This document shows positions 24,583-33,781 of a DNA stretch of 64,000 nt, in pieces. Where the stretch lies: assembly GCA_963722415.1 (NCBI GenBank), contig CAVRNI010000006.1, positions 22,052 through 86,051 on the forward strand, read 5' to 3'. Under the pieces are notes generated by a model. The model had not been told where the DNA came from, made no database searches, and was given only the letters and a program-made list of their open reading frames with translations. Origin of the DNA: JALOLG01 sp963722415 (GTDB lineage Bacteria; Actinomycetota; Acidimicrobiia; Acidimicrobiales; Ilumatobacteraceae). Made by a program: the position numbers and the translations under genes. Positions within the stretch are counted from its first letter, which is position 1. Every line of letters starts with the position of its first letter.

Positions 24583-25341
24583 ATGAATCAGCCCATCCCG
24601 CGGCCCATCCAGCGGCCCATCCCGCGACATGGTGCCGACGCGGTCGCGGCGATCAGTTCCCTCGGCGAACCCACCCGACGCGCGCTCTACGACTTCGTCG
24701 TCGCCAGCGCCGATTGGGTCGGTCGTGACCGGGCGGCCGAGGCCGTCGGGATCGAGCGCGGCACCGCCGCCCACCACCTCGACCGACTCGCCGCGGACGG
24801 GCTGCTCGACGTCGACTACCAGCGGTTGTCGGGTCGTCAGGGCCCGGGCGCGGGACGCCCGGCCAAGCTCTACCGGCGGGCGCGCGGCGAGATCGATGTG
24901 ACGCTGCCGCGGCGCGACTACGTCCTTGCCGGACGCCTGCTCGCCGAGGCGGCCGACCGGTCACGCCGCGACGGGACCGACATCCAGACGGCACTCGACG
25001 AAGCCGCGGGCGCCGAGGGCCGGCGGCTCGCCGACGAGGTCCGGGCCAAGTCGAACGGTGCCAAGTTGGATGATGCCGTTGCAACACCAGGTGGCACGCG
25101 GGTTGCCGTGCTCGAAACGCTCGAGGCGCACGGATTCGAGCCGATCTCCGACGGCGACGGGATGGTGGTGTTGCGGAACTGCCCGTTCCATCAACTCGCC
25201 CGCGAGCACACCGAACTGATCTGCGGCATGAACCACTGCATGTTGGGGGCCGTCGTCGAGGTGCTCGACGACGCAGGGCTCACGGCGCGGCTCGAGCCGG
25301 AAGAGGGCCTCTGTTGTGTCCGACTTCACCCGGTCCGCTGA
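24583..25341 (+). CDS. HTH transcriptional regulator with C-terminal Cys cluster (SufR/ArsR-like)
   Basis: 252 residues, intact. N-terminal winged helix: LGEPTRRALYDFVVASADWV, RAAEAVGIERGTAAHHLDRL, GRPAKLYRRA. The C-terminal domain has FxxRNCPFHQLAREHTELIC, GMNHCML and LCCVRL, giving five Cys and several His, an arrangement like SufR-type regulators that sense Fe-S or metal status. The N-terminus carries a short repeated RPI-proline motif. Likely represses itself and the divergent DoxX-like gene through the AT-rich inverted repeat at 24448. The ligand could be an Fe-S cluster or a metal; the sequence alone cannot tell. Confidence 0.8.
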   Translation: MNQPIPRPIQRPIPRHGADAVAAISSLGEPTRRALYDFVVASADWVGRDRAAEAVGIERGTAAHHLDRLAADGLLDVDYQRLSGRQGPGAGRPAKLYRRARGEIDVTLPRRDYVLAGRLLAEAADRSRRDGTDIQTALDEAAGAEGRRLADEVRAKSNGAKLDDAVATPGGTRVAVLETLEAHGFEPISDGDGMVVLRNCPFHQLAREHTELICGMNHCMLGAVVEVLDDAGLTARLEPEEGLCCVRLHPVR

Positions 25342-25389
25342 CGGACAGCGCGGTACTGTTCCGGTTCGGACAGGCTGGAGGGGGCCCCG

Positions 25390-26802
25390 ATGGCCAAGAT
25401 CATCGTCGCCGGCGGCGGCATCTGTGGATCAGCAGCGGCGCTCATGCTGGCGCGCGACGGGCACGACGTCACGCTCCTCGAACGCGACGACGGCCCAGTG
25501 CCCGACTCGGTCGAGGCGGCGTGGTCGGAGTGGAACCGGCGCAGCGTCGCCCAGTTCCGGTTCGCGCACATCATGCTGGCACGTGGTCACGGGATCCTCG
25601 CGCGGGAGCTCCCCGACGTCGTCGAGCGGCTCGCCGCCAACGGTGGCCTCCGCTACAACGCGGTCGACAACATGGTCGCAGGCGATCGACGGCGCCACCC
25701 GGGAGCCGGAAGACGCTCGCTTCGACAGCTGTGACTGGACGACGCTCGTCGATCGAGTGGGCGTTGGCGACGACGCTCGCCGACGAACCGAACGTCACCG
25801 TCCGGCGCGGCTCCGCGATCTCCGGTCTCGTCGCCGGAACGGCTGCGGTCGCGGGTGTACCCCACGTGGCCGGGGTCCGACTCGCTGACGGGGAGGTCTT
25901 GGACGCTGACCTGGTGATCGATTCGACGGGCCGCCGCTCGCCGACGCCTGACTGGATCACCGACCTCGGCGGGCAGGCACCGACCGAGGTCGCGGAGGAC
26001 AGTGGGTTCACGTACATCGGCCGTTTCCTCCGCTCGGCCGACGGCTCGACCCCTTCGCTCCTCGCGCCGATCCTCAGCCCGCTCGGATCGATCTCGATCC
26101 TCTGCATTCCGTCCGACAACGGCACGTGGGCGACGACGTTGTACGCCGCATCGTCGGACGCTCCGATGCGACGACTCCGCGACCCGGACGTGTTCGAACG
26201 CGTCGTGCGCGCCTGCCCACTTCACGCGCACTGGCTCGACGGGGAACCGATCAGCGAGATCAGTTCGATGAGCGGTGTCGTCGACCGCACCCGCCGATTC
26301 GTCGTCGACGACGTCCCGGTCGTCACCGGCCTGCTCTCGATCGCTGACGCTCACGCGTGCACGAACCCGTCGATCGGGCGGGGGATGACGCTCGGGCTCA
26401 TGCACACGGTGGTCATGCGCGACACCGTGCGCACCCACATCGACTCGCCGGTCGAGCTCGCCAAGGCGTTCGATGCGGCGACCGTCACCGAGATCGATCC
26501 CTGGCACGTCGCGACCCGCGATCTCGACCGCGCCCGGATCGCGATGATGGAGGCAGCCGCCGAGGGACGCGAGATCGAGCTCGGTCCAGCCGAGAAGATC
26601 GGCGCCGCGTTGCTCGCCGCGACCCGGTTCGACGAGAAATCCGCGCGGTGGTTCGGCGAGATCCAGCAATGCCTCGCCTTCCCGATGGACGTGCTGTCGC
26701 GCGAAGGTGCGCTCGACCACGTGCTGGCTGTCACGGCAGGCGTCGAACCGAAGCCGATCCCCGGACCCGATCGAGCGCAACTCCTGGAGCTGGTCGTCAT
26801 GA
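25390..26802 (+). CDS. FAD-dependent oxidoreductase/monooxygenase-like protein, several frameshifts
   Basis: About 469 residues. N-terminal Rossmann FAD motif IIVAGGGICGSAAALMLARD then TLLERDD; central strand DADLVIDSTGRRSPTPDW; C-terminal FAD-contact region DDVPVVTGLLSIADAHACTN followed by GRGMTLGLMH. Extra bases near 25681 and 25731 break residues 95-120. The frame then runs on without a stop into the hydrolase. If one C near 26795 is also an insertion (GGTCGTCATGA for GGTGTCATGA) the protein ends LELVS with an ATGA overlap, which I prefer. Resembles class A flavin monooxygenases or geranylgeranyl-reductase-like enzymes; substrate unknown. Confidence 0.78.
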
Positions 26803-27545
26803 CTGTCGTTCTCGTCCACGGCAACCCCGAGACCGACGCGATCTGGGATCCCTTGCGGGTCGAGCTGGGCCGTGACGACGTCATCGCGTTGTCGCCGCCG
26901 GGGTTCGGTGCGCCCGTGCCCGCCGGGTTCGACGCGACGTCCGACGCCTACGTCGCGTGGCTGGCCGGTGAGCTCGAGAACATCGCCGGTCCGATCGATC
27001 TGATCGGCCACGACTGGGGCGGCGGCCACGTGCAGCGCGTCGCCGCGACGCGTCCCGATCTGATCCGGTCGTGGTGCTCCGACATCGCCGGCTGCGCCGA
27101 TCCCGAGTACGTGTGGCACGACCTCGCGCAGATCTGGCAGACGCCCGGTGACGGTGAGGCGTTCGTCGAGGCGATGAACTCGATGCCGATCGATGACCGC
27201 GTCGCCGGCTTCGTCGACGCCGGGATGACGCCCGATGCGGCGAAGGCCTGCGCGACGGCCGCCGGCCCCGAGATGGGCCGATGCATCCTCGCGCTCTACC
27301 GATCGGCGGCCCAGCCGGCGATGACCGAGTGGGGCCGCGACCTGGAGCAGGCCGAGCGACGACCAGGACTCGTCGTGATCGCCACTGCCGACCAGTACAC
27401 CGGTGGCGAGGTGCTCGCCCGCCGGTCGGCGGAGCGATTCGGTGCCGACGTCGCGATCCTCGAAGGCCTCGGACACTGGTGGATGCTCCAGGATCCGCGG
27501 CGGGGAGCCGAGGCGCTCCGCGGCTTCCTCGATGGTCTCGACTGA
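26799..27545 (+). CDS. alpha/beta hydrolase with Asp nucleophile (epoxide hydrolase/haloalkane dehalogenase type)
   Basis: 248 residues. HGNPETDAIWDPL gives the HGxP oxyanion region, and the nucleophile elbow is GHDWGGG with Asp in place of Ser, as in epoxide hydrolases and haloalkane dehalogenases. The catalytic His is in LEGLGHWWMLQDP. No signal peptide. The neighbour is an FAD oxidoreductase whose frame joins this one as sequenced; a genuine fusion is possible but a missing stop caused by an inserted base is more likely. The pair could oxidise and then hydrolyse the same substrate (inference). Confidence 0.85.
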   Translation: MTVVLVHGNPETDAIWDPLRVELGRDDVIALSPPGFGAPVPAGFDATSDAYVAWLAGELENIAGPIDLIGHDWGGGHVQRVAATRPDLIRSWCSDIAGCADPEYVWHDLAQIWQTPGDGEAFVEAMNSMPIDDRVAGFVDAGMTPDAAKACATAAGPEMGRCILALYRSAAQPAMTEWGRDLEQAERRPGLVVIATADQYTGGEVLARRSAERFGADVAILEGLGHWWMLQDPRRGAEALRGFLDGLD

Positions 27546-27598
27546 GCGTCGACCGAACCCCTTCGTCGCGCGTCGTGTCCGGCCGCGACGATGACGTG

Positions 27599-28283
27599 AT
27601 GTCGCAACCCGTCTCAGACCCCGACGCCGATCCTCGCGGCCCCGCCAGCGATCGGGTCCGCGTTCGACGTGGCGCGATCCGTGCCGAATACGACCGCGAC
27701 GCGATCTTCGAAGTACTCGATGCCGGGCTGATCGCCCATGTCGGGGTCGTCACCGACAGTGGCCCGATCGTGCTGCCGATGGCCTACGGCCGCACGGATG
27801 ACTGGCTGTACGTGCACGGGTCGGCCGCCAACGCCGCGCTGCGGGCGGCCGTCGGCCGTGATGTCTGCGTCACGGTCACGATCGTCGACGGGCTCGTCGT
27901 GGGACGTGCACCGTTCCACAACTCGATGAACTACCGCGGTGTCGTCGTCCGAGGCACGGCTCGCCTGGTCGAGGATCGCCGCGAACACCTGGAGGCGCTG
28001 CGCCTCGTGAGCGACCACGTCGTGGCGACGTGGGACACCGGACGCGAAGCGACGGAGCTCGAGATCCGCAAGACGATGGTGATCGCCGTGCCGCTGGTGG
28101 AGATGTCGGCCAAGATCCGCACGGGCGATCCGATCGACGAACCCGAAGATCTGGATGGACCGCACTGGGGTGGTCACGTGCCGATTCGTTCGTCGTGGGA
28201 ATCGCCCGTCGGGCGCGCAGGATCTGGCCGGCGGGGTCGAGGTCCCGCCGGCGATCGCGTCGCTCGACGGCCGTCGAGTGTGA
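27599..28283 (+). CDS. pyridoxamine 5'-phosphate oxidase-like (split-barrel flavin) protein, one frameshift
   Basis: About 227 residues. FMN-binding split barrel of the kind often called a nitroimidazole-resistance or heme/F420-related protein: LDAGLIAHVGVVTDSGPIVL, PMAYGRTDDWLYVHGSAANA, VTIVDGLVVGRAPFHNSMNY, RGVVVRGTARLV. The C-terminal VEVPPAIASLDGRRV is restored by removing one G near 28211 (GTCGGGCGCG for GTCGGCGCG). The HGSAAN and HNSMNYR motifs are typical of this subfamily. The ATG has no clear Shine-Dalgarno. Cofactor FMN or F420 not decided by sequence. Confidence 0.85.
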
Positions 28284-28325
28284 ACCGCGGTCCACGGTCA
28301 GACCCCAGGAGATCCGACCCAGGGA

Positions 28326-28727
28326 TCAGACCCGGATCAGCTCAACGGCGAGGGCCACGAGTGGCACCGCGATCAGCAGCCCGCCGACACGCGTCATGGC
28401 GGTTCCGATCGAACGATTGCCCTCGCGCCCGATGCCGAGGTGGAGGAAGAAACCGCCCGACTGGGCGAGCACACCGGCGAGAAGAATGGATCCGTAGGTC
28501 CATTGCGCTCCCTCGCCGAGCCCGGTGCGGTCGAGGTGTGAGAAGTAGGCGAGGGCCAGAACGAGCAGGACACCCGCGTGGGCGTGTCCGGCCCGGAAGA
28601 AGCGTTCGCGGAACTCGCCCAGCGAGCCGTTGCGCTTGGTGATGAACCCGAGCAGCGCCCATCCGCCGGACTCGACGGTGACGAGTGACAGGAGGGCGAT
28701 GGCCGGCAGCAAAGTCGTGGGTTCCAT
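28326..28727 (-). CDS. four-helix membrane protein of unknown function
   Basis: 133 residues, intact. Four predicted helices: TTLLPAIALLSLVTVESGGW, HAHAGVLLVLALAYFSHLDR, TYGSILLAGVLAQSGGFFLH and TRVGGLLIAVPLVALAVEL. A HAHAG motif near the second helix recalls heme-bearing or quinone-linked small membrane proteins, but nothing specific is recognised. GGAGT is 6 nt before the ATG. It lies 20 bp downstream of the next DoxX-like gene on the same strand, so the two are probably cotranscribed. Confidence 0.75.
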   Translation of the reverse strand: MEPTTLLPAIALLSLVTVESGGWALLGFITKRNGSLGEFRERFFRAGHAHAGVLLVLALAYFSHLDRTGLGEGAQWTYGSILLAGVLAQSGGFFLHLGIGREGNRSIGTAMTRVGGLLIAVPLVALAVELIRV

Positions 28728-28747
28728 GGATCACTCCTGCGTGCGAT

Positions 28748-29233
28748 TCAGAGGCTGAGCAGGGATGGCCGAGGTTGTTCGGCGGCGCGTTCCGGGGCGG
28801 CTTCGGAGCGCGTGCTCCAGAGCGCCCAGGCGATGAACACCGCCTGCAGGGGCAGCCGGATCCACTGGAACACACCACCCGGCTGGCCCTCGACGTCGAC
28901 GTCGGCGACGGCCACGTAGACGTTGGCCGGGAACACGGCGAGGAGGAAGGCCGCGGTGACGCGGCCGACGGTCTCTCGCGGGAGACGCCGCGACACGAGC
29001 GCCACGCCGATGGCGATCTCGATCAACCCGGTGACGGCGACAAGGGCGCCCGCTGCCGGCACCCAGTCGGGAAGATGCTGGATGAACGGATCGGGCTGCG
29101 CGAGGTGGGAGAAGCCGGCGAACGCCATGGCCGCTGCGAGCCCGCGTCGGGCATGGTCGCGCCAGGACGCGCGGTGGCGACCGACGAGCGCGGCGATCGC
29201 CGTCGCGGTGGCGAGGATGCCGAGGAACAACAT
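28748..29233 (-). CDS. DoxX-like membrane protein
   Basis: 161 residues with four membrane helices: MLFLGILATATAIAALVG, RGLAAAMAFAGFSHLAQPDP, AAGALVAVTGLIEIAIGVAL, VTAAFLLAVFPANVYVAVAD, plus a C-terminal RLPLQAVFIAWALWSTRS. The PDP-F, HLPDW and FPANVYVA features are those of DoxX/DUF4267-like proteins. ATG 29233 is chosen because GGAGGT lies 7 nt upstream. Forms an operon with the 133-residue protein and diverges from the large regulator at 29383. Confidence 0.8.
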   Translation of the reverse strand: MLFLGILATATAIAALVGRHRASWRDHARRGLAAAMAFAGFSHLAQPDPFIQHLPDWVPAAGALVAVTGLIEIAIGVALVSRRLPRETVGRVTAAFLLAVFPANVYVAVADVDVEGQPGGVFQWIRLPLQAVFIAWALWSTRSEAAPERAAEQPRPSLLSL

Positions 29234-29382
29234 GGTGGTGACCTCCAATGGTCGATTCGTGTTTGCGTGACAGGGACTGTTCGAACATGCCGTGTCGGCA
29301 TTGCTCCTGGCTGTCTCGGCTCTGACACGAGCACCGATGCCGCGCCGCGGGAGGGATCGGTCGCCAGGGTTAGCGTCGCGCC

Positions 29383-32240
29383 GTGGAGATCCGAATCCTC
29401 GGTCCCCTCGACGTCCGGAGCGGCGAGACGCAACTGCGCGTCCGGCCCGGCGTCCATCGCCTGATCCTCACGCTGCTGGCCCTCCGCAACCGGGCGACAG
29501 TCGGCGCGGACGTCCTTGCCGAACTGATCTGGGGTGACAACGCGCCGTCCAACCCGACCAACGCGCTGCACAGCCAGATCTCGCACCTCCGCCGGGCGCT
29601 CCAACCGCTCGTGCAGGAAGGGCGCCAGGTGGTCGTGACCGTTCCGGGCGGCTATCAGCTCGACGTACCGACCGATGCCGTGGACGCGGCGCGGTTCGAA
29701 CACATGACGGCGCGGGCCGTATCGATGGTGCGATCCAGCGATCCATCCGAGCAGCGGCAGGCGTGCGCCCTGCTCACCGACGCCCTCGCACTGTGGCGTG
29801 GCGAGCCGCTGGCTGACGCTGCAGGCCACCCGCTCGTCGCCGCTGACGTGACGCGACTCGGCGAGCTACGGCTGGCCGCGCTCGAGACGCGGAACCAAGC
29901 GATGCTGGCGATCGGCAGGCACACCGAGTTGGTGCCCGAGCTCCAGCAACTCGTCGTCAGTCACCCACTTCACGAGCGTTTCCACGCCCAGCTGATGGTG
30001 GCCCTGTACCGGGCCGGCCGTCAGGTCGACGCGTTGCGTGCGGCAGCGAACGCCCGGCGCCTTCTCGTCGAGGAGGTCGGCGTCGAGCCCGGAGCCGAGC
30101 TCGTGGGGTTGGAACAGCAGATCCTCACGCACGCGGAGGAACTGTCGCCTGATGCGCGGTTGCTCGATGTGCAGTCGTCGACTGCCGAACGAGGTACCGG
30201 CCACAGAGACGGGACTGGTGGGGTGCCGCCGGTTGGCAGGCATCACGTCGCTCGGAGTCGGCTCGACTCGATGCTGGAGCAGGCGCTCGACGTTGCCCTC
30301 GTCGTGGTCGCGGCGCCCGCCGGCGCCGGCAAGACGGCCGCGCTGAGCGGATGGCTGAACCGTCGACCAGGTGGTGGCTCGTGGGTCGCCCTCGAAGCGT
30401 CCGACAACGACCCGGCTGTGTTCTGGTCGAACGTCGCCGCGGCGCTGGAACTGCCCCGGCCCGACGCCCATCGCGACGGACGTTCGGTCGTCCGCTCGAT
30501 CCACGAACGCGCTGCATCGCGAGCTGTCGATGTGCTGGTGCTCGACGACTATCACGTCATCACGAACGCCACGATCCACGCCGAGATCGACGCCTTGCTG
30601 GCGGCTGTGCCCAGCGCCGTCCACCTCGTCATCGCGACCCGTCACGATCCACCGCTGCGCCTGGCGGGTCTGCGTGCGCAGGCGCAGCTGAAGGAGATTC
30701 GTTATGACGACCTGCGCCTCGACATCACGGAAGTCGACCACCTGCTCAACGATGTCCTCGGCATCGCCATGCAGCCTGACGATGTCCGCACGCTGGTCGA
30801 TCGCACCGAAGGATGGGCCGTCGGGGTGCAGTTGGCGGCGGTGTCGCTGCAGCACCAGCACCGACCATCGGGCGTTCGTCGACGATTTCGCCGGTGATGA
30901 CAGGCACATCGCCGACTACCTGCGCGATGAGGTGCTTTCACGCGTCGCGGACGACGTTCGAACGTTCTTGTTCGAGACCGCGATCCTCGACCGTCTCCAT
31001 GGCTCGTTGTGCGAAGCGGTCACCGGGAAACGCGGTGCGCACGAGCAGCTGGTCGAGCTCGAACGGCTCAACCTGTTCGTGCTGCCTCTCGACCACCGGC
31101 GTGAGTGGTATCGCTACCACGCGCTCTTCGCGGAATGGCTGCGACTCCAACCGGTCGAGGGTGTCGAGGAGCGGCATCGCCGGGCCGCCGAATGGCTGGA
31201 AGCCAGAGGGTTCACCGGTGAGGCCCTCCGGCACCACCTCGCGGGCGCCGATCCAGCGGCGGCGGCCGCGCTGATCGAGCGTGAGAGGTGGGACCTCGTC
31301 GGCCGTGGACGGCAACGGACGTTGCACGACTGGATCCGGCTGCTCCCCGACGCAACGCTGCGGTCGAGACCGCGACTCATCGCCGCCGCGGCATGGGTGG
31401 CCTATGACGCGGGGCGCTGGGCGGATGTCGCACACCTCGTGGGGATGGTCGACCCTGACGCGGTCGGCGATGGCGCCGACAGCTGCGCTCCTTCGAGCGG
31501 AACTGGCGCTGCTCACGGCGGGCCGCCTCGCGGCACTCGGCCGACTCGGTGAGGCGGAGAGCGTGGCGACGGCCGCGCTCGCGCTGGTGCCCGAGCACGA
31601 GCCACGCGCACGCACGGGTCTGCTCCTCGTGTTCGGCAAGTCACGACTCGACGAGGGCGATCTCGACGGCGCCCGACGCGCGTTCAGTGACGCCGAGCGG
31701 CTGGCCGAACCATACGGGCTCACGATCGTCCAGCTCATCGCGCGGTGCCACCTGGCGGAGATCGAACGCCGGCGCGGAAACGGTGATTCGGCCGCGAGCG
31801 CGGCGAGCGCTGCGCTGGACTTTGCCGACGCGTCCGGGCTGGCGGAACATCCCGAGTGCGCCGTCGCCCACATCGTGCTGGCCAACGTGCACATCGACTC
31901 GGGCCGGCTCGACGAAGCGGCGACCGAGGTCGGTCTCGGCGACGCGTTGGCGACGGCGATCCCGTACGAGCCGCGAGAGCGGGCCGCGGCGGCGGTCGCG
32001 GCTCGTCTCGGTGATGCCGGCACGCACGCAGTCCCATCCCAACTCGGGGAGCAGTTGACGCCCAAGGAGCAAGCCGTGCTCCGACTCCTGCCCACCTCGC
32101 TCACACCGCGCGAGATCGCTGACGAACTCTTCGTGTCGCTCAACACCGTGAAGTCCCACACCCGCACGCTGTACCGCAAGCTGGGTGTGCGGAACCGTCA
32201 CGCGGCGATCGAGCAGGCGCGCGACCGCAAGCTGCTGTGA
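29383..32240 (+). CDS. large BTAD-NTPase-LuxR transcriptional regulator, two frameshifts
   Basis: About 951 residues. N-terminus: OmpR-type winged helix plus BTAD (MEIRILGPLDVRSGETQL, LAELIWGDNAPSNPTNALHS, HPLHERFHAQLMVALYRAGR), about 1-250. Middle: STAND/MalT-like NTPase with Walker A APAGAGKTAAL (about 310) and Walker B VDVLVLDDYH. Then TPR-like helices. C-terminus: LuxR HTH LTPKEQAVLRLL, LTPREIADELFVSLNTVKSH. Extra C bases near 30861 (CACCGACC for CACGACC) and 31476 split it into three frames. It has a DNA-binding domain at each end, which is uncommon; typical LAL or SARP proteins have one. Divergent from the DoxX-like operon, a possible target. Confidence 0.88.
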
Positions 32241-32302
32241 ACCGGCGAATTCACACCGCAGGGTGAGGACAGTTCATCCCGCGCGCCGTCACGATGGTGC
32301 GT

Positions 32303-32536
32303 ATGGCAACCCGATATCGGATCCAGGTGCAGGGTCGCCTGCCGGAAGGTGTGGCGCGGGAGTTCCCCGCGATGACGGTGCGGGCGGGTCAGCGGCTCAC
32401 CACGGTGTGCGGACCATTGCCGGACACCGCTGCGTTGTACGGGCTGATCAGTCGGCTCGAGGCCCTCGGTCTGGCACTGGTCACGGTTCGCTCGCTCCCG
32501 GACGACGAAGGACCCGGCGAGCAGGAGGGTAGCTGA
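32303..32536 (+). CDS. small protein of unknown function
   Basis: 77 residues: ATRYRIQVQGRLPEGVAREF then VCGPLPDTAALYGLISRLEA, ending with an acidic tail. Small single-domain proteins of this form often follow LuxR-family regulators in actinobacteria. The N-terminal beta hairpin and central helix suggest a compact alpha/beta fold. ATG 32303 is chosen over 32294 by similarity of the MATRYR start; neither has a strong ribosome site. Function unknown. Confidence 0.6.
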   Translation: MATRYRIQVQGRLPEGVAREFPAMTVRAGQRLTTVCGPLPDTAALYGLISRLEALGLALVTVRSLPDDEGPGEQEGS

Positions 32537-32581
32537 CGAACGGGACGGTCATTGTTGAGGTCGGTCGCCCCGCCCCAGCGC

Positions 32582-32630
32582 TTCTGGGCTGCTGATCCTT
32601 TCGGCAGTCGCAAGGATCGGCCACCCAGAA
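32582..32630. repeat. REP-like nested-hairpin repeat, copy 1
   Basis: Intergenic palindromic unit. Outer arms TTCTGGG (32582-32588) and CCCAGAA (32624-32630); inner arms GATCCTT (32594-32600) and AAGGATC (32612-32618) around a TCGGCAGTCGC loop. About four fifths of its bases match the reverse complement of a second copy at 47795-47843. It lies between the converging small protein and the phosphofructokinase gene and could act as a bidirectional terminator or a REP-type element. Confidence 0.75.
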
Positions 32631-32658
32631 CGGACGGGCTCGGCCCGAGCCCGCGCCG

Positions 32659-33759
32659 TCACTCGTCGTCGCCGAAGCTGACGCCGAGGTCGCGGCCGGA
32701 GATGATCGTGTCGCAGTCGAGTGGGACGGTGTGCATCTTGGCCACGGCTGACACCAGCGGGACGAAGTGCACGCTGGGGGGCACGAGGGCGACCATGACG
32801 CCGCGGTGACCCTCCTCGAGGCCGCGCACGGCGGCGGCACCGAAGCGCAGGCCGAGCAGACGATCGAGCGCCGTCGGCGTCCCACCGCGCAGCAGGTGGC
32901 CGAGCACGACGGTACGAGCCTCCTTGCCGGTGAGTCGCTCGAGCTCGGCGGCGACGAGGGCGCCCATCCCGCCGAGGCGCTCCGCCTGACCCACCGACTT
33001 GCCGATCACGGACACCACGCCATCGCGCGGTCGTGCACCTTCGGCGACGACGACGATCGCGAACCGGGCGCCGCGTTCCTCGCGGCGGGCGATCATCTCC
33101 GCGACCGGTTCGAGCACGAACGGGATCTCGGGGATCAGGATCGCGTGGGCGCCGGCGGCCATCCCCGAGTTGAGCGCGATCCAACCGGCGTAGCGTCCCA
33201 TCACCTCGACGACGAAGACGCGGCTGTGCGACGTGGCGGTCGTGAACAGCCGGCCGATGCTCTCGGTCGCGACCTCGACGGCAGTGTCGAACCCGAACGT
33301 CGTGTCGGTCATCGCCAGGTCGTTGTCGATCGACTTGGGGACACCGATGACCCGCAGCCCGGCATCCGAGAGGCGCCGCGCGATCGTGAGCGAGCCATCG
33401 CCTCCGATCGTGATCAGCGCGTCGATGCCGGCCTCACGGAACATCCCGACCAGCTCGTCGGTGCGGTCGACGCTCGTCCATGATCCGTCTTCCTGCTGTA
33501 CCGGGAACTCGCACGGGTTGCCTCGGTTGGTGCTCCCGAGCACGGTGCCGCCCAGGTGGGCGATGCCTCGCACGTACTCGCGGGTGAGCTCCATCAAGCC
33601 ATCGCCGCCCGGATACATCTCCGGGAACATGAGTCCGTTGAACCCGTCCCGGATGCCGACCACCTCCCAGCCACGACGCACCGCCGACAGGGTGGCGGAG
33701 CGGATGACGGAGTTGAGCCCGGGCGCATCGCCGCCTCCGGTCGAGATGGCGATCCTCAC
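32659..33759 (-). CDS. pfkA: 6-phosphofructokinase
   Basis: 366 residues, intact. Phosphorylates fructose 6-phosphate in glycolysis. ISTGGGDAPGLNSVIR, TIGGDGSLTIARRL, GVPKSIDNDLAMTDTTFGFD, EVMGRYAGWIALNSG and VVLGHLLRGGTP are all in place. GGDGS (Gly at the ATP/PPi-deciding site) suggests ATP, whereas the Lys in PKSIDND is seen in PPi-dependent enzymes; this mix is typical of the group III actinobacterial enzymes. GTG start. Converges with the small protein across the REP-like repeat. Confidence 0.95.
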   Translation of the reverse strand: MRIAISTGGGDAPGLNSVIRSATLSAVRRGWEVVGIRDGFNGLMFPEMYPGGDGLMELTREYVRGIAHLGGTVLGSTNRGNPCEFPVQQEDGSWTSVDRTDELVGMFREAGIDALITIGGDGSLTIARRLSDAGLRVIGVPKSIDNDLAMTDTTFGFDTAVEVATESIGRLFTTATSHSRVFVVEVMGRYAGWIALNSGMAAGAHAILIPEIPFVLEPVAEMIARREERGARFAIVVVAEGARPRDGVVSVIGKSVGQAERLGGMGALVAAELERLTGKEARTVVLGHLLRGGTPTALDRLLGLRFGAAAVRGLEEGHRGVMVALVPPSVHFVPLVSAVAKMHTVPLDCDTIISGRDLGVSFGDDE

Positions 33760-33781
33760 ACGACCTATTTAGCAGTTCCGG

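Noticed and set aside
28284..28325. Short repeats around GGTCAGACCCC and GGGATCAGACCC between convergent genes
   Set aside because: Too short and imperfect to call a repeat family; probably part of a terminator-like region.
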